Shown here one piece after another: positions 33,526 to 44,645 of a stretch of 64,000 bases of DNA. The DNA is taken from contig JAWPHD010006753.1 of NCBI GenBank assembly GCA_037043455.1, positions 1 through 64,000 on the forward strand. The letters run 5' to 3'. The position numbers and the translations under genes are program-made. The stretch's first letter is position 1. Each line of letters opens with the position of its first letter. This DNA is from Cyrtodaria siliqua. Lineage: Eukaryota; Mollusca; Bivalvia; Adapedonta; Hiatellidae. Below the pieces are notes generated by a model, which did no database searches, was not told the DNA's origin, and saw nothing but the letters and a program-made list of their open reading frames with translations.

Positions 33526-34651
33526 GGAATGATAACATTATTAATACAAATACTATCATACTCACATTTGCAACACCCGTCTTACCAAAAACAATAAAGG
33601 TGGCATATCTGCAATTGCATGTTGACGCCTACATCCCAAACCCGTTACGTTGCTACAACTGCCAAGCATTTGGGCACCACAACTCGAGGTGTACTAAAGA
33701 AGAACGTTGTGGTAAATGTGGCGAGTCTGCATTCAAGCATAATGAATCAGATTGTCCTAACGACCTCAAATGTACCAACCGCGGTCTAGGACATCACGCA
33801 AATTCAAAATCATGTGAAAAATTTAAAAAAGAAAAAGAAATCATAACAGTTAAATATACACAAAACATTCCCTTTCCAGAAGCAAGAAAATTGATTGAAG
33901 AAAAATATAAAATTTCAAGTCCGACCTCTTACGCATCTATTCTCAAAACACCAGCAACACACACAGAATGCAGGGATGCAAGTACGCAATACGAACCATA
34001 GCCAGAAATTCAAAATACAAAGAATACATCCTCAGTATCAAATCCAAACAAAAGTCAACAAACACAACTGAACAGACTCAATAAAACCGAGTCTGCTGCT
34101 TTATTCTCTTAATTGTGTTTGTAGCTCCCAAAGGATCACCTTTATCAGTATTTATTAACAAACCAAAATTAAACTTTTCACCTAATCAAACTTTTACATT
34201 TAAATCAAACTCAAAATCGGCAGGCTCTGGCAATGCCAAGAGCATGTCAATTTCTCAGAATTGGAAAGCGGGTTCTTCTAAGACTGTGAAGTCTAGTAGT
34301 TCCCCAGTCGTGAAGCCTAATACTTCCTCGGTTGGAAGGCCTAGTGCTGCTCCAACTAAGGAAGTTGGAAAGCCTAGTGCTTCTCCAACTAGGGAGCATA
34401 AGGAGCAGCCAAAGGTGTCTAACGGCCCTATTGAGCTGCATAACAAATTCGAACAGCTCATGGACATTTCAGAGCCAGCAGCTGCACTGCCACTTCCATC
34501 CTCTCATGAAAGGTTAGTTGAGGTGCCACTTCAGCTGACTTCTTCCAGGGAGGAGGATTCATCAGTGGAGATGTCGCTGCTTGAGTCTCCTAAGACCTCT
34601 CCTAAATCTAAGGCCAAAAATAAAAATAAAAATCGCCTTAGCGCTAAATAA
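33526..34651 (+). pseudogene. MI ORF1 of L10, subfamily B, disrupted
   Basis: Zinc knuckles CYNCQAFGHHNSRC, CGKCGESAFKHNESDC and a third (CTNRGLGHHANSKSC, in which the second Cys is replaced by Arg), then IPFPEARKLIEEKYK. A CAG-to-TAG nonsense at 33999-34001 and an 84-bp stem-loop insertion split it. The C-terminal part is open from 34115 and ends at TAA 34649-34651, overlapping the ORF2 ATG at 34651 (TAATG). It has two GKPSA-type 11-residue repeats, against three or four in other copies. Confidence 0.85.
34071..34154 (+). repeat. Stem-loop element, family 1, partial copy c
   Basis: Only the second hairpin (CAGACTC AATAAAAC CGAGTCTG type) and the 3' part through GGATCACCTTTATCAGTAT are present, inserted in ORF1 coding sequence between ACAAACACAA and TTAACAAACC. 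Confidence 0.78.
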
Positions 34652-37600
34652 TGGGTAAAACTAATAAGATCATTCAATGGAATTGTCGAGGTTTGAAACC
34701 AAATTATGATGAAATCAGCTTAATTTTAAATGAACACAACCCTATTGCCTTTTGTCTTCAAGAAACATTCTTGAAGACAAGTGATAAGGTATCTTTTAAA
34801 CAATACTCACTATACAATTATATTTGTGATACTGGGGACAAGGCGACTGGTGGAGTTTCGATAATCGTTAATCGAAACATTCCTCACAGACCTGTTGCGT
34901 TGAAAACAAATTTGCAAGCTATTGCGGTCAGTGTTACTATGCACAGAGTCATAACAATATGTTCCTTATATTTACCACCTAGTTCTTCACTAGATCCTAG
35001 AGATCTAAATCACCTAGTTGCACAATTGCCATCACCTTTTATACCCTTGGGATTTTAATGCACACAACTACATCTGGGGTTGTAAAGATATAAACGATAA
35101 AGGCAAGAAAATAGAGGATTTCTTAGCCAAAAACAATTTGTGTCTTTTTAATAATAAATCACATACTTACTTACATCCTGCTACAGGCTCTCATTCTTCC
35201 ATTGATTTAACAATATGCGATCCAACGCTTTTGATGGATTTTTCGTGGAGTGTTAGAGACGACCTCTGTGGAAGTGACCACTTCCCCATATTTCTTGAAA
35301 ATATCGGCCCTCCATTTCTCGAAAGAACGCAACGATGGAAACTTCGCAAGGCTGATTGGACTACGTTTCAATCTCTTTGCGAGGAACAATTGAAGCCTTC
35401 CGTTTTCGATGATGTCGAAGACGCAACTGCTCTTTTTACCAAAACTCTTCACGATATAGCTGATCAAACTATTCCAAAAACCTCGGCAAATCCTAAACGC
35501 CCACATAAACCATGGTACGACGATGACTGCAAAAAGGCAGTCAGCGATCGTAAAGCTGCATTAAATAATTTTAACTTGCGGCCAACTCAAACAAATGTAG
35601 ATAACTTTAGAGTTTTTCGTGCGAAAGCCCGTCATACTATTAAGGATAGCAAGAGGAAATCCTGGAGATCTTACGTATCTAGGCTGAATTCTCGCTCATC
35701 GCTTAAGAAGACATGGGACATGGTCCGGAAAATAAGTGGTAAAGGTAATTCTAGTTCTGTACATCATCTTAAAACAGATAATGGAGATATAACATCTGTC
35801 AAAGATATTTCAAACACTTTGGCAGAAACTTTTTCAAAAAGTTCTTCTTCTGAAAATTGTCAACCAAACTTTCAGAAAAATAAGAAACTAAAAGAACAGA
35901 AGAAGCTGAACTTCAAGTCAAAAAACTTGGAGAAATACAATAAACTATTCACTCTCGAAGAACTTCGAGAGTCCCTTAAACAGGCTCATGATACATCAGC
36001 TGGTCCTGATGATATCCATTATCAATTACTAAAACATTTACCTGAATCTTGTCTCTCTACCCTTTTTCATATATTTAATAAGGTTTGGGTGACGGGAAAT
36101 TTCCCCGATTCTTGGCGGGAAGCAATCGTTATTCCAGTCCCCAAACCTGGAAAGGATCATACGGACCCAATAAATTATCGCCCTATTGCTTTAACGAGTT
36201 GTATATGTAAAACCATGGAACGAATGATTAATGAGAGACTCGTTTGGTACCTGGAGTCCAACAAGCTGATAACAAAGTATCAAAGTGGATTCCGGCGCCA
36301 ACGAGGCACAACAGACAATCTCATTCGATTTGAATCATTTATTAGGGAAGCTTTCATAAAAAAAGAACGATCTATTCGCTGTATTTTTGACTTGGAGAAA
36401 GCTTATGATACTGCATGGAAGTACGGTATTATGAATGATCTTCATGACCTTGGTCTTAGAGGCCGATTACCCAATTTTATAGAGAAATTCTTAGATGATA
36501 GACAATTTCGTGTCCGAATGGGTTCAATCCTCTCTGATATTCATGAACAGGAGATGGGTGTTCCACAGGGCAGCAAACTCTCTGTCACACTTTTTAATAT
36601 AAAGATTAACAGTATAGTAAAATGCATCAATCCAGGTGTGGATTGTTCGCTATACGTTGACGACTTTGTTATATGTTATCGTGCAAAAAACATGAATACT
36701 ATCGAGATGTCTAAATAAACTTCAGACCTGGTCTGATGAAAATGGTTTTAAATTTTCTAAATCTAAAACTAATTGTATGCAATTTTGTCAACTTCGTAAA
36801 CACCATGAAGACCCTCATCTAACACTGGATGGGTCACCAATACCAGTAGTGGATGAGATAAAATTCCTTGGTCTTATTTTCGACCGTAAATTAACGTTTA
36901 TACCCCACCTTAAATACTTGAAGGCCAAATGCCTTAAAGCTCTTAACTTACTTAAAGTTGTTGCAAACACTAATTGGGGAGCAGATCGAAAAGTCCTCTT
37001 GCGACTTTACAGATCTCATATCAGATCCAAGCTGGACTACGGCTCGATAGTATATGGATCGACTCGCAAGTCGTACTTGCAGATGCTCGACCCTACACAT
37101 AATCAAGGATTACGACTCGCCTTAGGTGCCTTTCGTACATCACCAGCCGAAAGTATATATGTTGAAGCTAATGAACCATCACTCATAGACGGGACAAATT
37201 AGCTCTTCAATACGCCATTAAATTAAAGTCTAACCCTTCAAACCCAACTTTCGATAATGTTTTTAATCCTAGTTGTGAACCTCTTTTTGATCGAAAACCG
37301 AAGGCCATTCGACCATTTGGTCTTCGTATTAAACCAAAATTAAGAGACACTGAAATCGACCTAAATTTGATTGCCAAGTACAAAGTACCACAAATTCCAC
37401 CGTGGGCTTTGGAAACACCAACAATTATTTTTGATCTTTGTAATAATAACAAATCCAGCACAGACCCTACTGTCTTTCAAAGCAATTTTAATGAAATTAA
37501 ATCGAAATACAGTAACTTTCAACATATCTACACAGATGGCTCTAAAGTTGGAGATAAGGTAGTTGCAGCAGCTGTTGTTCACAAACACAGCATAAAGAGA

Positions 37601-38347
37601 CGCCTGCCTGACAAGGCCTCTATCTTTTCAGCTGAACTTAAGGCAATTGAACTTGCCTTAAATTATATTCAGGAATCTGATGATGACCATTTTGTAATAT
37701 TTTCTGATTCCCTTTCATCTCTTCAAGCACTGGGTTATATGAAACATGATAACCCAGCACTGGGTTATATGAAACATGATAACCCAGTTGTGCTTCAACT
37801 TTTAGAAAAGTACAATTCTCTTATAATTGATAATGTTATTATTTTCTGCTGGCTTCCAAGCCATGTAGGAATACGTGGTAATGATAGAGCTGATAGTGCT
37901 GCTACGGCAGCATTATATTTACATATCACTTATACCAAATTACCATATACTGATTTTAAACGTTGTATTAACACATATATTCGTAACTCTTGGCAAGCCG
38001 CTTGGGATTTGTCAGTTAACAATAAACTCCATCCAATTAAACCGTTACTCGGAGAATGGCGTTCTTCTAGTAGACCCATTCGTCGAGAGGAAGTTGTCCT
38101 AGCCCGGTGCAGGATAGGGCATACACGTTATACTCATTCATATTTAGTACAAGGTGAGCAATTACCAGAATGTATACCCTGCTTTGCACCGTTAACGGTC
38201 AAACACATCGTATTGGAATGTGTAGACTTTGATCCTATGCGTCAAAGGTACTACAATGTTAATACTATGAAAGAGTTATTTGATACTGTAGATTTTAGTC
38301 TTGTTTTAGATTTCCTGAAAGAGATCAGACTATATAAATCATTGTAA
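34651..38347 (+). pseudogene. MI ORF2 of L10 (EN-RT-RNase H), three frameshifts
   Basis: ATG at 34651 reads MGKTNKIIQWNCRGLK. The APE endonuclease motifs are WNCRG, CLQETF, DFNAHN, SSIDLTICDP and GSDHFP. A one-base loss at about 35050 breaks the frame. The RT continues to YVDDFVICYRAKN, then a deletion and frameshift near 36708 and a two-base loss near 37185. The RNase H part is open from 37367 to 38347 (TDGSK, SAELKAIEL, FSDSLSS, GNDRADSAA). A 30-bp in-frame tandem duplication (GYMKHDNPAL) occurs at about 37735-37790. It is otherwise very close to the full-length copy. Confidence 0.88.
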
Positions 38348-38716
38348 TGTGTTCTTATATATATTTACTTGTTTATATACCCGTTGACGGGCATTTGTTG
38401 ATTTACATACTTAGTTTATATTACACCTGATCATCCCTTATTTTTTAATATTTTTATCTTTATATATTTACATTAATTTTTAATTAATACTTCATTTTTC
38501 AACAATTTTTGCACACAATAATTTTTAATTAATACTTCATTTGTCATCAATTTTTTCGCACAATATGACCTATTTATGTGTCGACGTGCCGTAAAACACC
38601 ATTCATTATTTGCAAAACAATTGTTTTCACCTTAAGACTACTTATATGCTTAAATCGTACCGTTTTGTTCTTGTTCTTCTTCTCCATTTATAGTAAGGTA
38701 TGTAATAAAAAGGCAA

Positions 38717-38830
38717 ATATACGGCCGTGTTGTGTCTTTTGTCGATAATGGCACACCTAGTACAATGCCCTCGGGCCATTAAGGCAATAGGTGTGCCATT
38801 ATCGACAAAAGGCACCCCACGGCCGTATAT
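38717..38830. repeat. Long perfect hairpin
   Basis: Outer arms ATATACGGCCGTG / CACGGCCGTATAT (38717-38729, 38818-38830). Inner arms of 23 bp are perfectly complementary (38736-38758 with 38789-38811; core TCGATAATGGCACACC). The loop is 30 nt. It may be a small foldback element. Confidence 0.85.
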
Positions 38831-38837
38831 TAACCTC

Positions 38838-39290
38838 TAAATAATGCACCACGACATAATGTTTATCAATGACATGTTGAGATTAACATGAAATAATGCA
38901 TCACGACATAAGCTCTGCTAATCACAGACCTGTAGCGCTTAACAATAAAAAGTGCACCATGACACAAGCTCTGTTTATCACAGACGTGTAGAACTTAACC
39001 TGAAATAATACACAACGACATAAGCTCTGCGTAAAAAACAAACTTCGACATAATCCTTATAACATACCTGTAGAGCTGAACATGAAATAGTGCACCACGA
39101 AACAGGATCTGCTAATTTCAGACCTGAAAAGCTAAACATGAAATAATGAACCACCACATCCGTGACAGACCTGTAAAGTTTAACACACTACGACATAATA
39201 TCTGCTTATAGCAGACATATAGAGCTTAACATGAAATGATGCACCATGTCGCAAGCACTGATAAACATTCATTTTAACACAGACATAAAA
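38838..39290. repeat. Degenerate tandem repeat of about 60 bp
   Basis: Seven or so units built on ATAATGCACCACGACATAAG, CTCTGCTAATCACAGACCTG and TAGAGCTTAACATGAA. Lengths and sequence vary. It is noncoding. Confidence 0.72.
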
Positions 39291-39312
39291 ATAGGTCTGT
39301 GATTTTAAGAAA

Positions 39313-40364
39313 TACAAAAAGATCGGACAGGGAAAGTAGCATTCAAGGAGGACAGTAAACCACAAAACACAGAAACAAACACGCAAACAGACAAACAAGA
39401 AGGCAAAAGCAATAATAAATGCAAACGACATCACAAACGCAAAAAGGGTTGACAATAGGGCGACCGCCTTGGAACGGTCAGTGGCAAAGTAGGCCACTGG
39501 GGGTTTAAACCGGTTCTAGGGTGCACCAAACCTCAAACTTATCCTACTGTCATCCCATTAAAACAGGACAGTGTAAATAAAGAAATCCGTGATCTAAACT
39601 CTAACCAACAAGGCAGCATCAATAGGCAATATAAGTTAAACACAAATATGCTCGTGTAAATATAATACAAAAAAACAATAGCCTAGAAAGCCACAATGAA
39701 GGTACTCAATGACTTGGCAGAAGCCAGAGCAGTAAGAGAATACACCATTAAGGGCACGACAAGAAAGAACATGGACAAACAGCAAACGCCACCGTCCCAA
39801 TGGGCTTTAGGTAGGCGTCATCATAGGGTCCACAGCCTGTCCGGTCATCGTACAATTAAAGAGGAAAGCATAGTGGCGAACTGTAAAAGGGTCCACCACC
39901 AAGCATGCAATACGTTGCAAAATGATAGGGTCATAACCTCTTTTGATAAACTTTTTAACAAGTTTAACAAAGATAGTATGAAAGTGATCATGACCAAGAA
40001 TCTTACGAAGTTTATAAATTACATCACCATAGAAGTCAGGTTGTGATAGTCCTTGTCGCAGAAGAGTCCTTAAATTACATTTATATTTGGAAAGAAGATC
40101 AGGGTTACGATAATAAAATTTTGCAAAGGTTTTACGAAGTTTATGGTAACGGTAACCCTGATTGAGTAACTTTTTAGTTACACAAAGTTTGGACAGGGAA
40201 AGTAGCATTCAAGGAGGACAGTAAACCACAAAACACAGAAACAAACACGCAAACAGACAAACAATAAGGCAAAAGCAATAATAAATGCAAACGACATCAC
40301 AAACACAAAAAGGGTTGACAATAGGGCTACCGCCTTGGAACGGTCAGTGGCAAAGTAGGCCACT
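39313..40364 (-). mobile_element. Family X retroelement, longest copy, with second partial copy joined
   Basis: The 3' end is at 39313 (complement of CCCTGTCCGATCTTTTTGTA). The 3' UTR of about 500 bp includes the stem CAGTGGC/GCCACTG, then coding sequence to about 40186. A second 3'-end copy (40190-40364) follows in the same orientation. The joint suggests two insertions at one site or a tandem template. Confidence 0.78.
39807..40208 (-). pseudogene. Family X ORF C-terminus (reverse-transcriptase-type protein)
   Basis: About 130 codons, read KKLLNQGYRYHKLRKTFAKF, then LLRQGLSQPDFYGDVIYKLR and a C-terminus rich in FVKLVKKFIKRGYDP and CTMTGQAVD. From memory, 'LLxQGYxxxKLxxxFxKFY' follows the RT core in some animal RT ORFs that I would place near Penelope-like elements; this is uncertain. 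No catalytic RT motif is included because every copy in the window is 5'-truncated. It ends at a stop at 39807. The first residues derive from the junction with the second copy. Confidence 0.5.
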
Positions 40365-41137
40365 TTATCACAAGTTTTATTACAGACGACCCGGCATGAC
40401 TGTCATATAACTATTATCTGGGACGAAAATGGTCATACAGAGGCCTGCTATTATATGCGGTACAATATATACTATATGAAATATAGAGTGAAACGGCTAG
40501 GGGTGAAAACGACTAGGATGAAACCGATACCGAGTGAAAATGACCCGTTACCAACTAAACCACAAATCAAATGTCAATGTATACACATTGAACTATCCAG
40601 TAGGAAATGTTCTATTTATAGTAATTAAGTGAATAGTCTCGGTATAAACAATATGATATAAGTGTCTTATTTTGTAACTTTTTACAAGTATACTAGTTTT
40701 GTTGTGTTTATATTTAGTATTAAATTATATTTAGTATTAAATTTATGTTACTTTTATAATCGATGTTATCAAACGTTTTAATGGTTTGTTATTTTCGTAA
40801 ATTGTCAAGAAGTGAAAGCAACTCTGCCTACCACTACCTTTATGACGTAAATGTTTGAACGGATAGCTGGAAACAATGGAAATTAAATGGCTTTACAGTT
40901 TGATTCAATCTCCTCGCAGTTATCGTTCCTTGCACTCACATATAATGAGGAACGAGTGTACTCTGGGTAGAGATTGAGTTTGATTTTATTCTCAATCAGT
41001 CGGGCAATATTCTCCAGTTCTCCTAATCGAGGTGTAAGATTGTAAAATCGTCGTGTACACTCAGATTCTCTTGTTCGCAATTCTTACCTAGATAGCATAT
41101 CTAATAATAAAGGATATGGTCCAACGATGCAATTTTT
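40365..41137. other. AT-rich, one small unassigned minus-strand ORF
   Basis: It holds a 65-codon minus-strand ORF at 40883-41080 (CTRRFYNLTPRLGELENIAR). This looks protein-like but is followed by no recognised domain and is preceded by a stop and a possible splice site. ATTTAGTATTAAATTATATT is duplicated near 40710-40745. Confidence 0.35.
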
Positions 41138-41358
41138 AGCTCGAATGATCAGAGATCAGCAGAGCTTATGCCGTGGTCCGTCGTCCGTCCGTATGTCCGT
41201 TTGTAGCGACTACTCCTCTAAAACTACTGGATGGATATTCATGAAACTTTACAGAAATGTTGCCCATGAAGTCTAGTCGATCCTAGCAAAAATTCATGTT
41301 GATGCGAAATCCAAGATGGCCGCCACAGCTAAAAATAGATTTTTAAAAAATAAGTGGA
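41138..41358 (+). repeat. S-repeat, start of the large array, split by the TatD element
   Basis: Lead AGCTCGAATGATCAGAGATC, CGTCCGTCCG, then an a-half unit ending TTTTTAAAAAATAAGT. It is interrupted at 41359 by the target duplication GCGAT of the LTR-like element and resumes at 48833. The uninterrupted paralogue is at 56573-56720. Confidence 0.85.
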
Positions 41359-41363
41359 GCGAT

Positions 41364-41568
41364 AAAGCAATCTTGCCCTAGATATACATATTACACAGTG
41401 ATTACAAATGGTAACTCACATAATCAGAAGTCAGAAACAGTCAGATGGAGGTTTTCCACTGTATTGGTTCAACGTCTGCTTTGCATGAGCTCTGGATTTG
41501 TAATGAATTCCAGGCTACAAACCGGAAGTGACGTATTTGCCTGGACTGGTCCTAGCATAATTGCTACA
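41364..41568 (-). repeat. 3' terminal direct repeat (LTR-like) of the TatD element
   Basis: 205 bp, plus strand from AAAGCAATCTTGCCCTAG to CATAATTGCTACA. It differs from the other repeat only at GAGCTCTGG versus GAGCTGTGG. The ends are imperfectly inverted (TGTAGCAAT / ATTGCTTTA). Confidence 0.88.
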
Positions 41569-41590
41569 CACATCCCCGTTCTCTTTTGTA
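41569..41590 (-). promoter_or_regulatory. Polypurine-tract-like sequence
   Basis: In element sense the bases just before the 3' repeat read AAAAGAGAACGGGGATGTG, 16 of 19 purines. That is where plus-strand priming occurs in LTR retroelements. Confidence 0.5.
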
Positions 41591-41980
41591 GAACTTCGTG
41601 GAATTCTTCGAGTCTTTCTCACCTGGATAGTGGGCTGAGACAAGCTCTAGTCCTTTGTGAGTCTTCAGCTTGAGAGAAGTATTCTTGTAAACTAGGACTG
41701 AAATAGATTCTAGTCCTAGCCTCCTTTTAGTTTCCTCACCCAGAATGGACTGAAATAAATTCTAGTCCGGGGACTGTAACTGTCTTTTTACATGTTCGTT
41801 GATCCTTTTTGCTTTTGCCAATATACTGGCTTACCCTCTGTCATGAGTATTATCACCAGTGAGTGCTAGAGGAAATTTTTAGTGGAAAACGAAAAAGGTG
41901 AGATAGAGTAGAAGGATTAGTAAAGATAGAAGGAAGTACAGAGAGGGAAAGAGTAAAGAAGATAGAAGAGTGTTTAAAAA

Positions 41981-43021
41981 CTAAATGAGGCGCGAGTGTT
42001 GGGTCTTCAAGACCTGGGTCTTGAAGGAATCCAACGACTCTGCCAGGCAGGTGTTAACGGGTAGCTGGTTCCATTGCACAACGGTTCGTGGGAAGAAAGA
42101 AAATCGTGTGTAGTCCTTGTCAGCCCTTAGCTGATGATACTGGTGTTGGCGTCTACCTGAGCCTCTGGTGAGGTATTCATCCTCATTTATGGCTACTAAA
42201 TTATTACGAATCTTGTAAAGCATACATAGTCTAGAGTCAGCTCGTCTTTGCTCGAGATATCTCCACTCCAGATCGTGCAACATGTCAGTAACACTAGATG
42301 TGTTATGATACCTATTTGTGACCCATCTCGCTGCTCTTCTCTGCACCATTTCAAGTTGGTGGACTAGTCTATGATTGGATAAGTCACCTACCTTGTCTTT
42401 AGTGGTGGACTTAGGGTCCCATACAGTGGAACAATATTCCAATTTGGGGAGAACAAGGGATCTATAGGCCCTTTCTTTAATAGTCTGTGAGCCAATTTTG
42501 ATGTTGCGTTTCAAAAAACCTAGAGTCTGGTTTGCTTTTGAAGAAACAGAACTAATGTGTTTATTCCACTTTAAGTCGTGGCTAATGCTAACACCAAGAT
42601 ACTTCATCAGAGGGACGGATGAGAGTGTGTGTCCATGAAGGGAATACTTATGTAGTGTAGGGGCTCTTTTAGTAGTGATGTGAATCACTTCACATTTTTC
42701 AGGGTGAAAAGCCATTTGCCAGTCTGCTTCCCATAGTTCAAGGCTGTGTAGATCGTCTTGGAGTTTTTTGCAATCGCCCTGAGTGTGTATAGATAGGTAC
42801 AACAGCGTGTCATCTGCGAAAAGACGGACTGTACTGTGAGTGACATACTCTGGGAGGTCGTTTATGTAGACCAGAAATAGAGCTGGCCCAAGGACAGACC
42901 CTTGAGGGACGCCTAAGAGTACTGGGACTGACGAAGAAGATTTCCCTTCAAGTACAACTCGTTGGGAACGACCACTAAGAAAAGAACCAATCGGATGAGG
43001 CCACAAATAGTTGTTTCCCAT
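41981..43021 (-). pseudogene. CR1/jockey-like reverse transcriptase 3' fragment
   Basis: 346 codons are open: SFLSGRSQRVVLEG, GVPQGSVLGPALFLVYINDL, then the catalytic box FADDTLLY (residues 68-75), KCEVIHIT, MKYLGVSISHDLKWNKHI, RAYRSLVLPKLEYCSTVWDP, VQRRAARWV and a C-terminus with FFPRTVVQWNQLP. This is the palm-to-end part of a non-LTR RT. Endonuclease and finger regions are absent, so it is 5'-truncated. The junction with the TatD coding sequence is at about 43010. The open frame with intact FADD is notable in an otherwise decayed element. It is unlike MI ORF2 in sequence. Confidence 0.85.
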
Positions 43022-43024
43022 TCA

Positions 43025-43900
43025 CCCTGGAAATGTGGATAACGACTGAAACTGGTTCTAGTCGTACCCGGGCCACCTGGTATGCCACGTCTCCAATGTA
43101 GCAGGTGTTGTGACAACCAACTCAATGAACATGGGTAAATAGGGTGCATCGGTCTCTATGAGGAGTCGATCCTGAGGGACAGCCTTAAGTAATTAAGCTT
43201 CTCGTTTGGGCTTTATTAAACCGAGAAACTTGCCCAGTAAATCCGAACAGTGAAGTAAGAAGAGACTTACTTCACTGATCCGAAGAAGCAATTCGGAAAA
43301 GCACTTCTCCATGCTTTTAGCTGGTCCAGGTCCCCACCGAAACAGTGTTAATGTATTCCTTGTTCAGGTGGGCAGTGATGCTTTACTATGTCCAGGCAGT
43401 GAGTTGAGACTTCTGCCAGATGGTCTCCTCTACTGCCTCTTATGTGTTGGACTAACATCAGTCTTGTATTGCACAGGCCCAATATCTTTTCCAACGTTCG
43501 GGTCTGATTTTCCCATGATGTAGAGGGATCGGTATAATCTAGACCTATATACTTCCCCTAAAGCTACCACTTCTGGTTTCATCAAAATTTGGGCCAGACG
43601 ATCAAATCTTGCCGGGGTAAGTTGCTCGATCTTCTTAGGATGAACGCCCACAGCAACTCTCCATTGACTACCTAAACCCAACGGTAGTGTTCCCATGATT
43701 TATTGGGTCACAAAATACCATTACTCCTCCCATCAGTGTTGTTGGGTGTTGAGATACTACCTCAGTTCTTTGCGTAACCACTCTCTCTATGTCCTTCATT
43801 GACACGTTTAAGGTCTTAGAAAGACGATCGAGATTAAAGTGGCTATCAAAAGCCTCGTTGTTTCTGCTGGTCAAGAGAGCGGGTTCCGGAGGTTTCGTCT
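43025..43900 (-). pseudogene. TatD-type deoxyribonuclease domain, frameshifted
   Basis: Readable in order across several frames: FDSHFNLDRL (the TatD metal motif, normally HxH, here with Asn in place of the second His), VMVFCDP, RVAVGVHPKKI, KPEVVALGEV, then in a shifted frame HCFGGDLDQLKAWRSAFPN and FGFTGQVSRF, and finally AVPQDRLLIETDAPYLP and NTCYIGDVAYQVARVR. These are the family landmarks of metal-dependent TatD nucleases, in particular the TATDN2-like group that carries an N-terminal finger. At least four frame breaks and the HxH change make it inactive. The C-terminus is cut at the RT junction. Confidence 0.82.
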
Positions 43901-44629
43901 CGGGACTTTGTCGAGCTCGAGGATTTATTCGGGCAACCGGAGACCTCTTTGCCATCGCTGTGTAGGAGGGCCTGGGTCCCGAAGGGTACACACATGACCC
44001 CAAAACGGTCATAGCAGGAAGAGTCCTCGGGTTGGTATACACGACACTTGCAACACTCGCGTCTGTCGTTAGCTCTGAAGGAGACTCAACGAGACTGGGC
44101 TCTGTCACAATGACGTCTGTCCTTAATTTGGTGGGTGACCCATCTAGACTGCCATGATCGGATCTCAGCAAAGCCTCTTCTTCACTCTGGGATGGAATTT
44201 CGATGGATCCAGCATTAGATTTGTCTGGACTATCCTGATAATCCAGTTCCAGGTCCTTCATGGTGACGTCCGATACTAGAGTTAGATCCTGTACCTGCCT
44301 TGGTAGGGGCTCTTCCACAAGGGACAGCTTCAGTCCAGTTGTTGTTCCACAAGCGAACACAGACTGGGACATCCTTGATAGTGATCCACATGTGGTTGAA
44401 GTCAACGAGACTGTTTGGTACTCCTGAAGTAGAGTCAACACTAGGCTTCGCTCCTCCTTGGATACCGACTCTTCCTTGGCTGGGGTTTCCTGATTCTCTT
44501 CAGAGACGTGTGTTTCCTGATTCTTGGCCTTGGCCCGTCTGATGGGATTAGGTCGATTCCTTCGGGACTTGCTGAACCCAGGAACAGATTAAGACGCAGT
44601 TGTTTGAACTGGTTCAACATCCGGTCCAA
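43668..44629 (-). pseudogene. Linker region between finger and TatD domain
   Basis: Two overlapping frames (44441-44629 and 43668-44441) code a Pro/Ser/Arg- and Glu-rich, presumably disordered, segment. It leads into AFDSHFNLDRLSKTLNVSMK at the TatD domain start. I recognise no domain before that. Confidence 0.55.
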
Positions 44630-44645
44630 AATGCTCCCACATTAG

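Larger units (their letters stand above)
33520..38608 (+). mobile_element. MI LINE copy L10, long, 5'-truncated in ORF1
   Basis: Homology to ORF1 starts at about 33520. The 3' end CGTGCCGTAAAACACCATTC is at about 38608 with only a short ATTC tail. The 3' UTR contains a duplicated AATTTTTAATTAATACTTCA phrase near 38475 and 38521. It is interrupted by a partial stem-loop element at 34071-34154. No target duplication is evident. Confidence 0.88.

Noticed and set aside
43196..43290. A third stem-loop family: TTCTCG...CGAGAA with AATAAA, followed by a second hairpin
   Set aside because: On the minus strand this is TatD coding sequence (FGFTGQVSRF then NKAQTRS), so the hairpin and AATAAA are coincidental; flanks do not match the stem-loop element.
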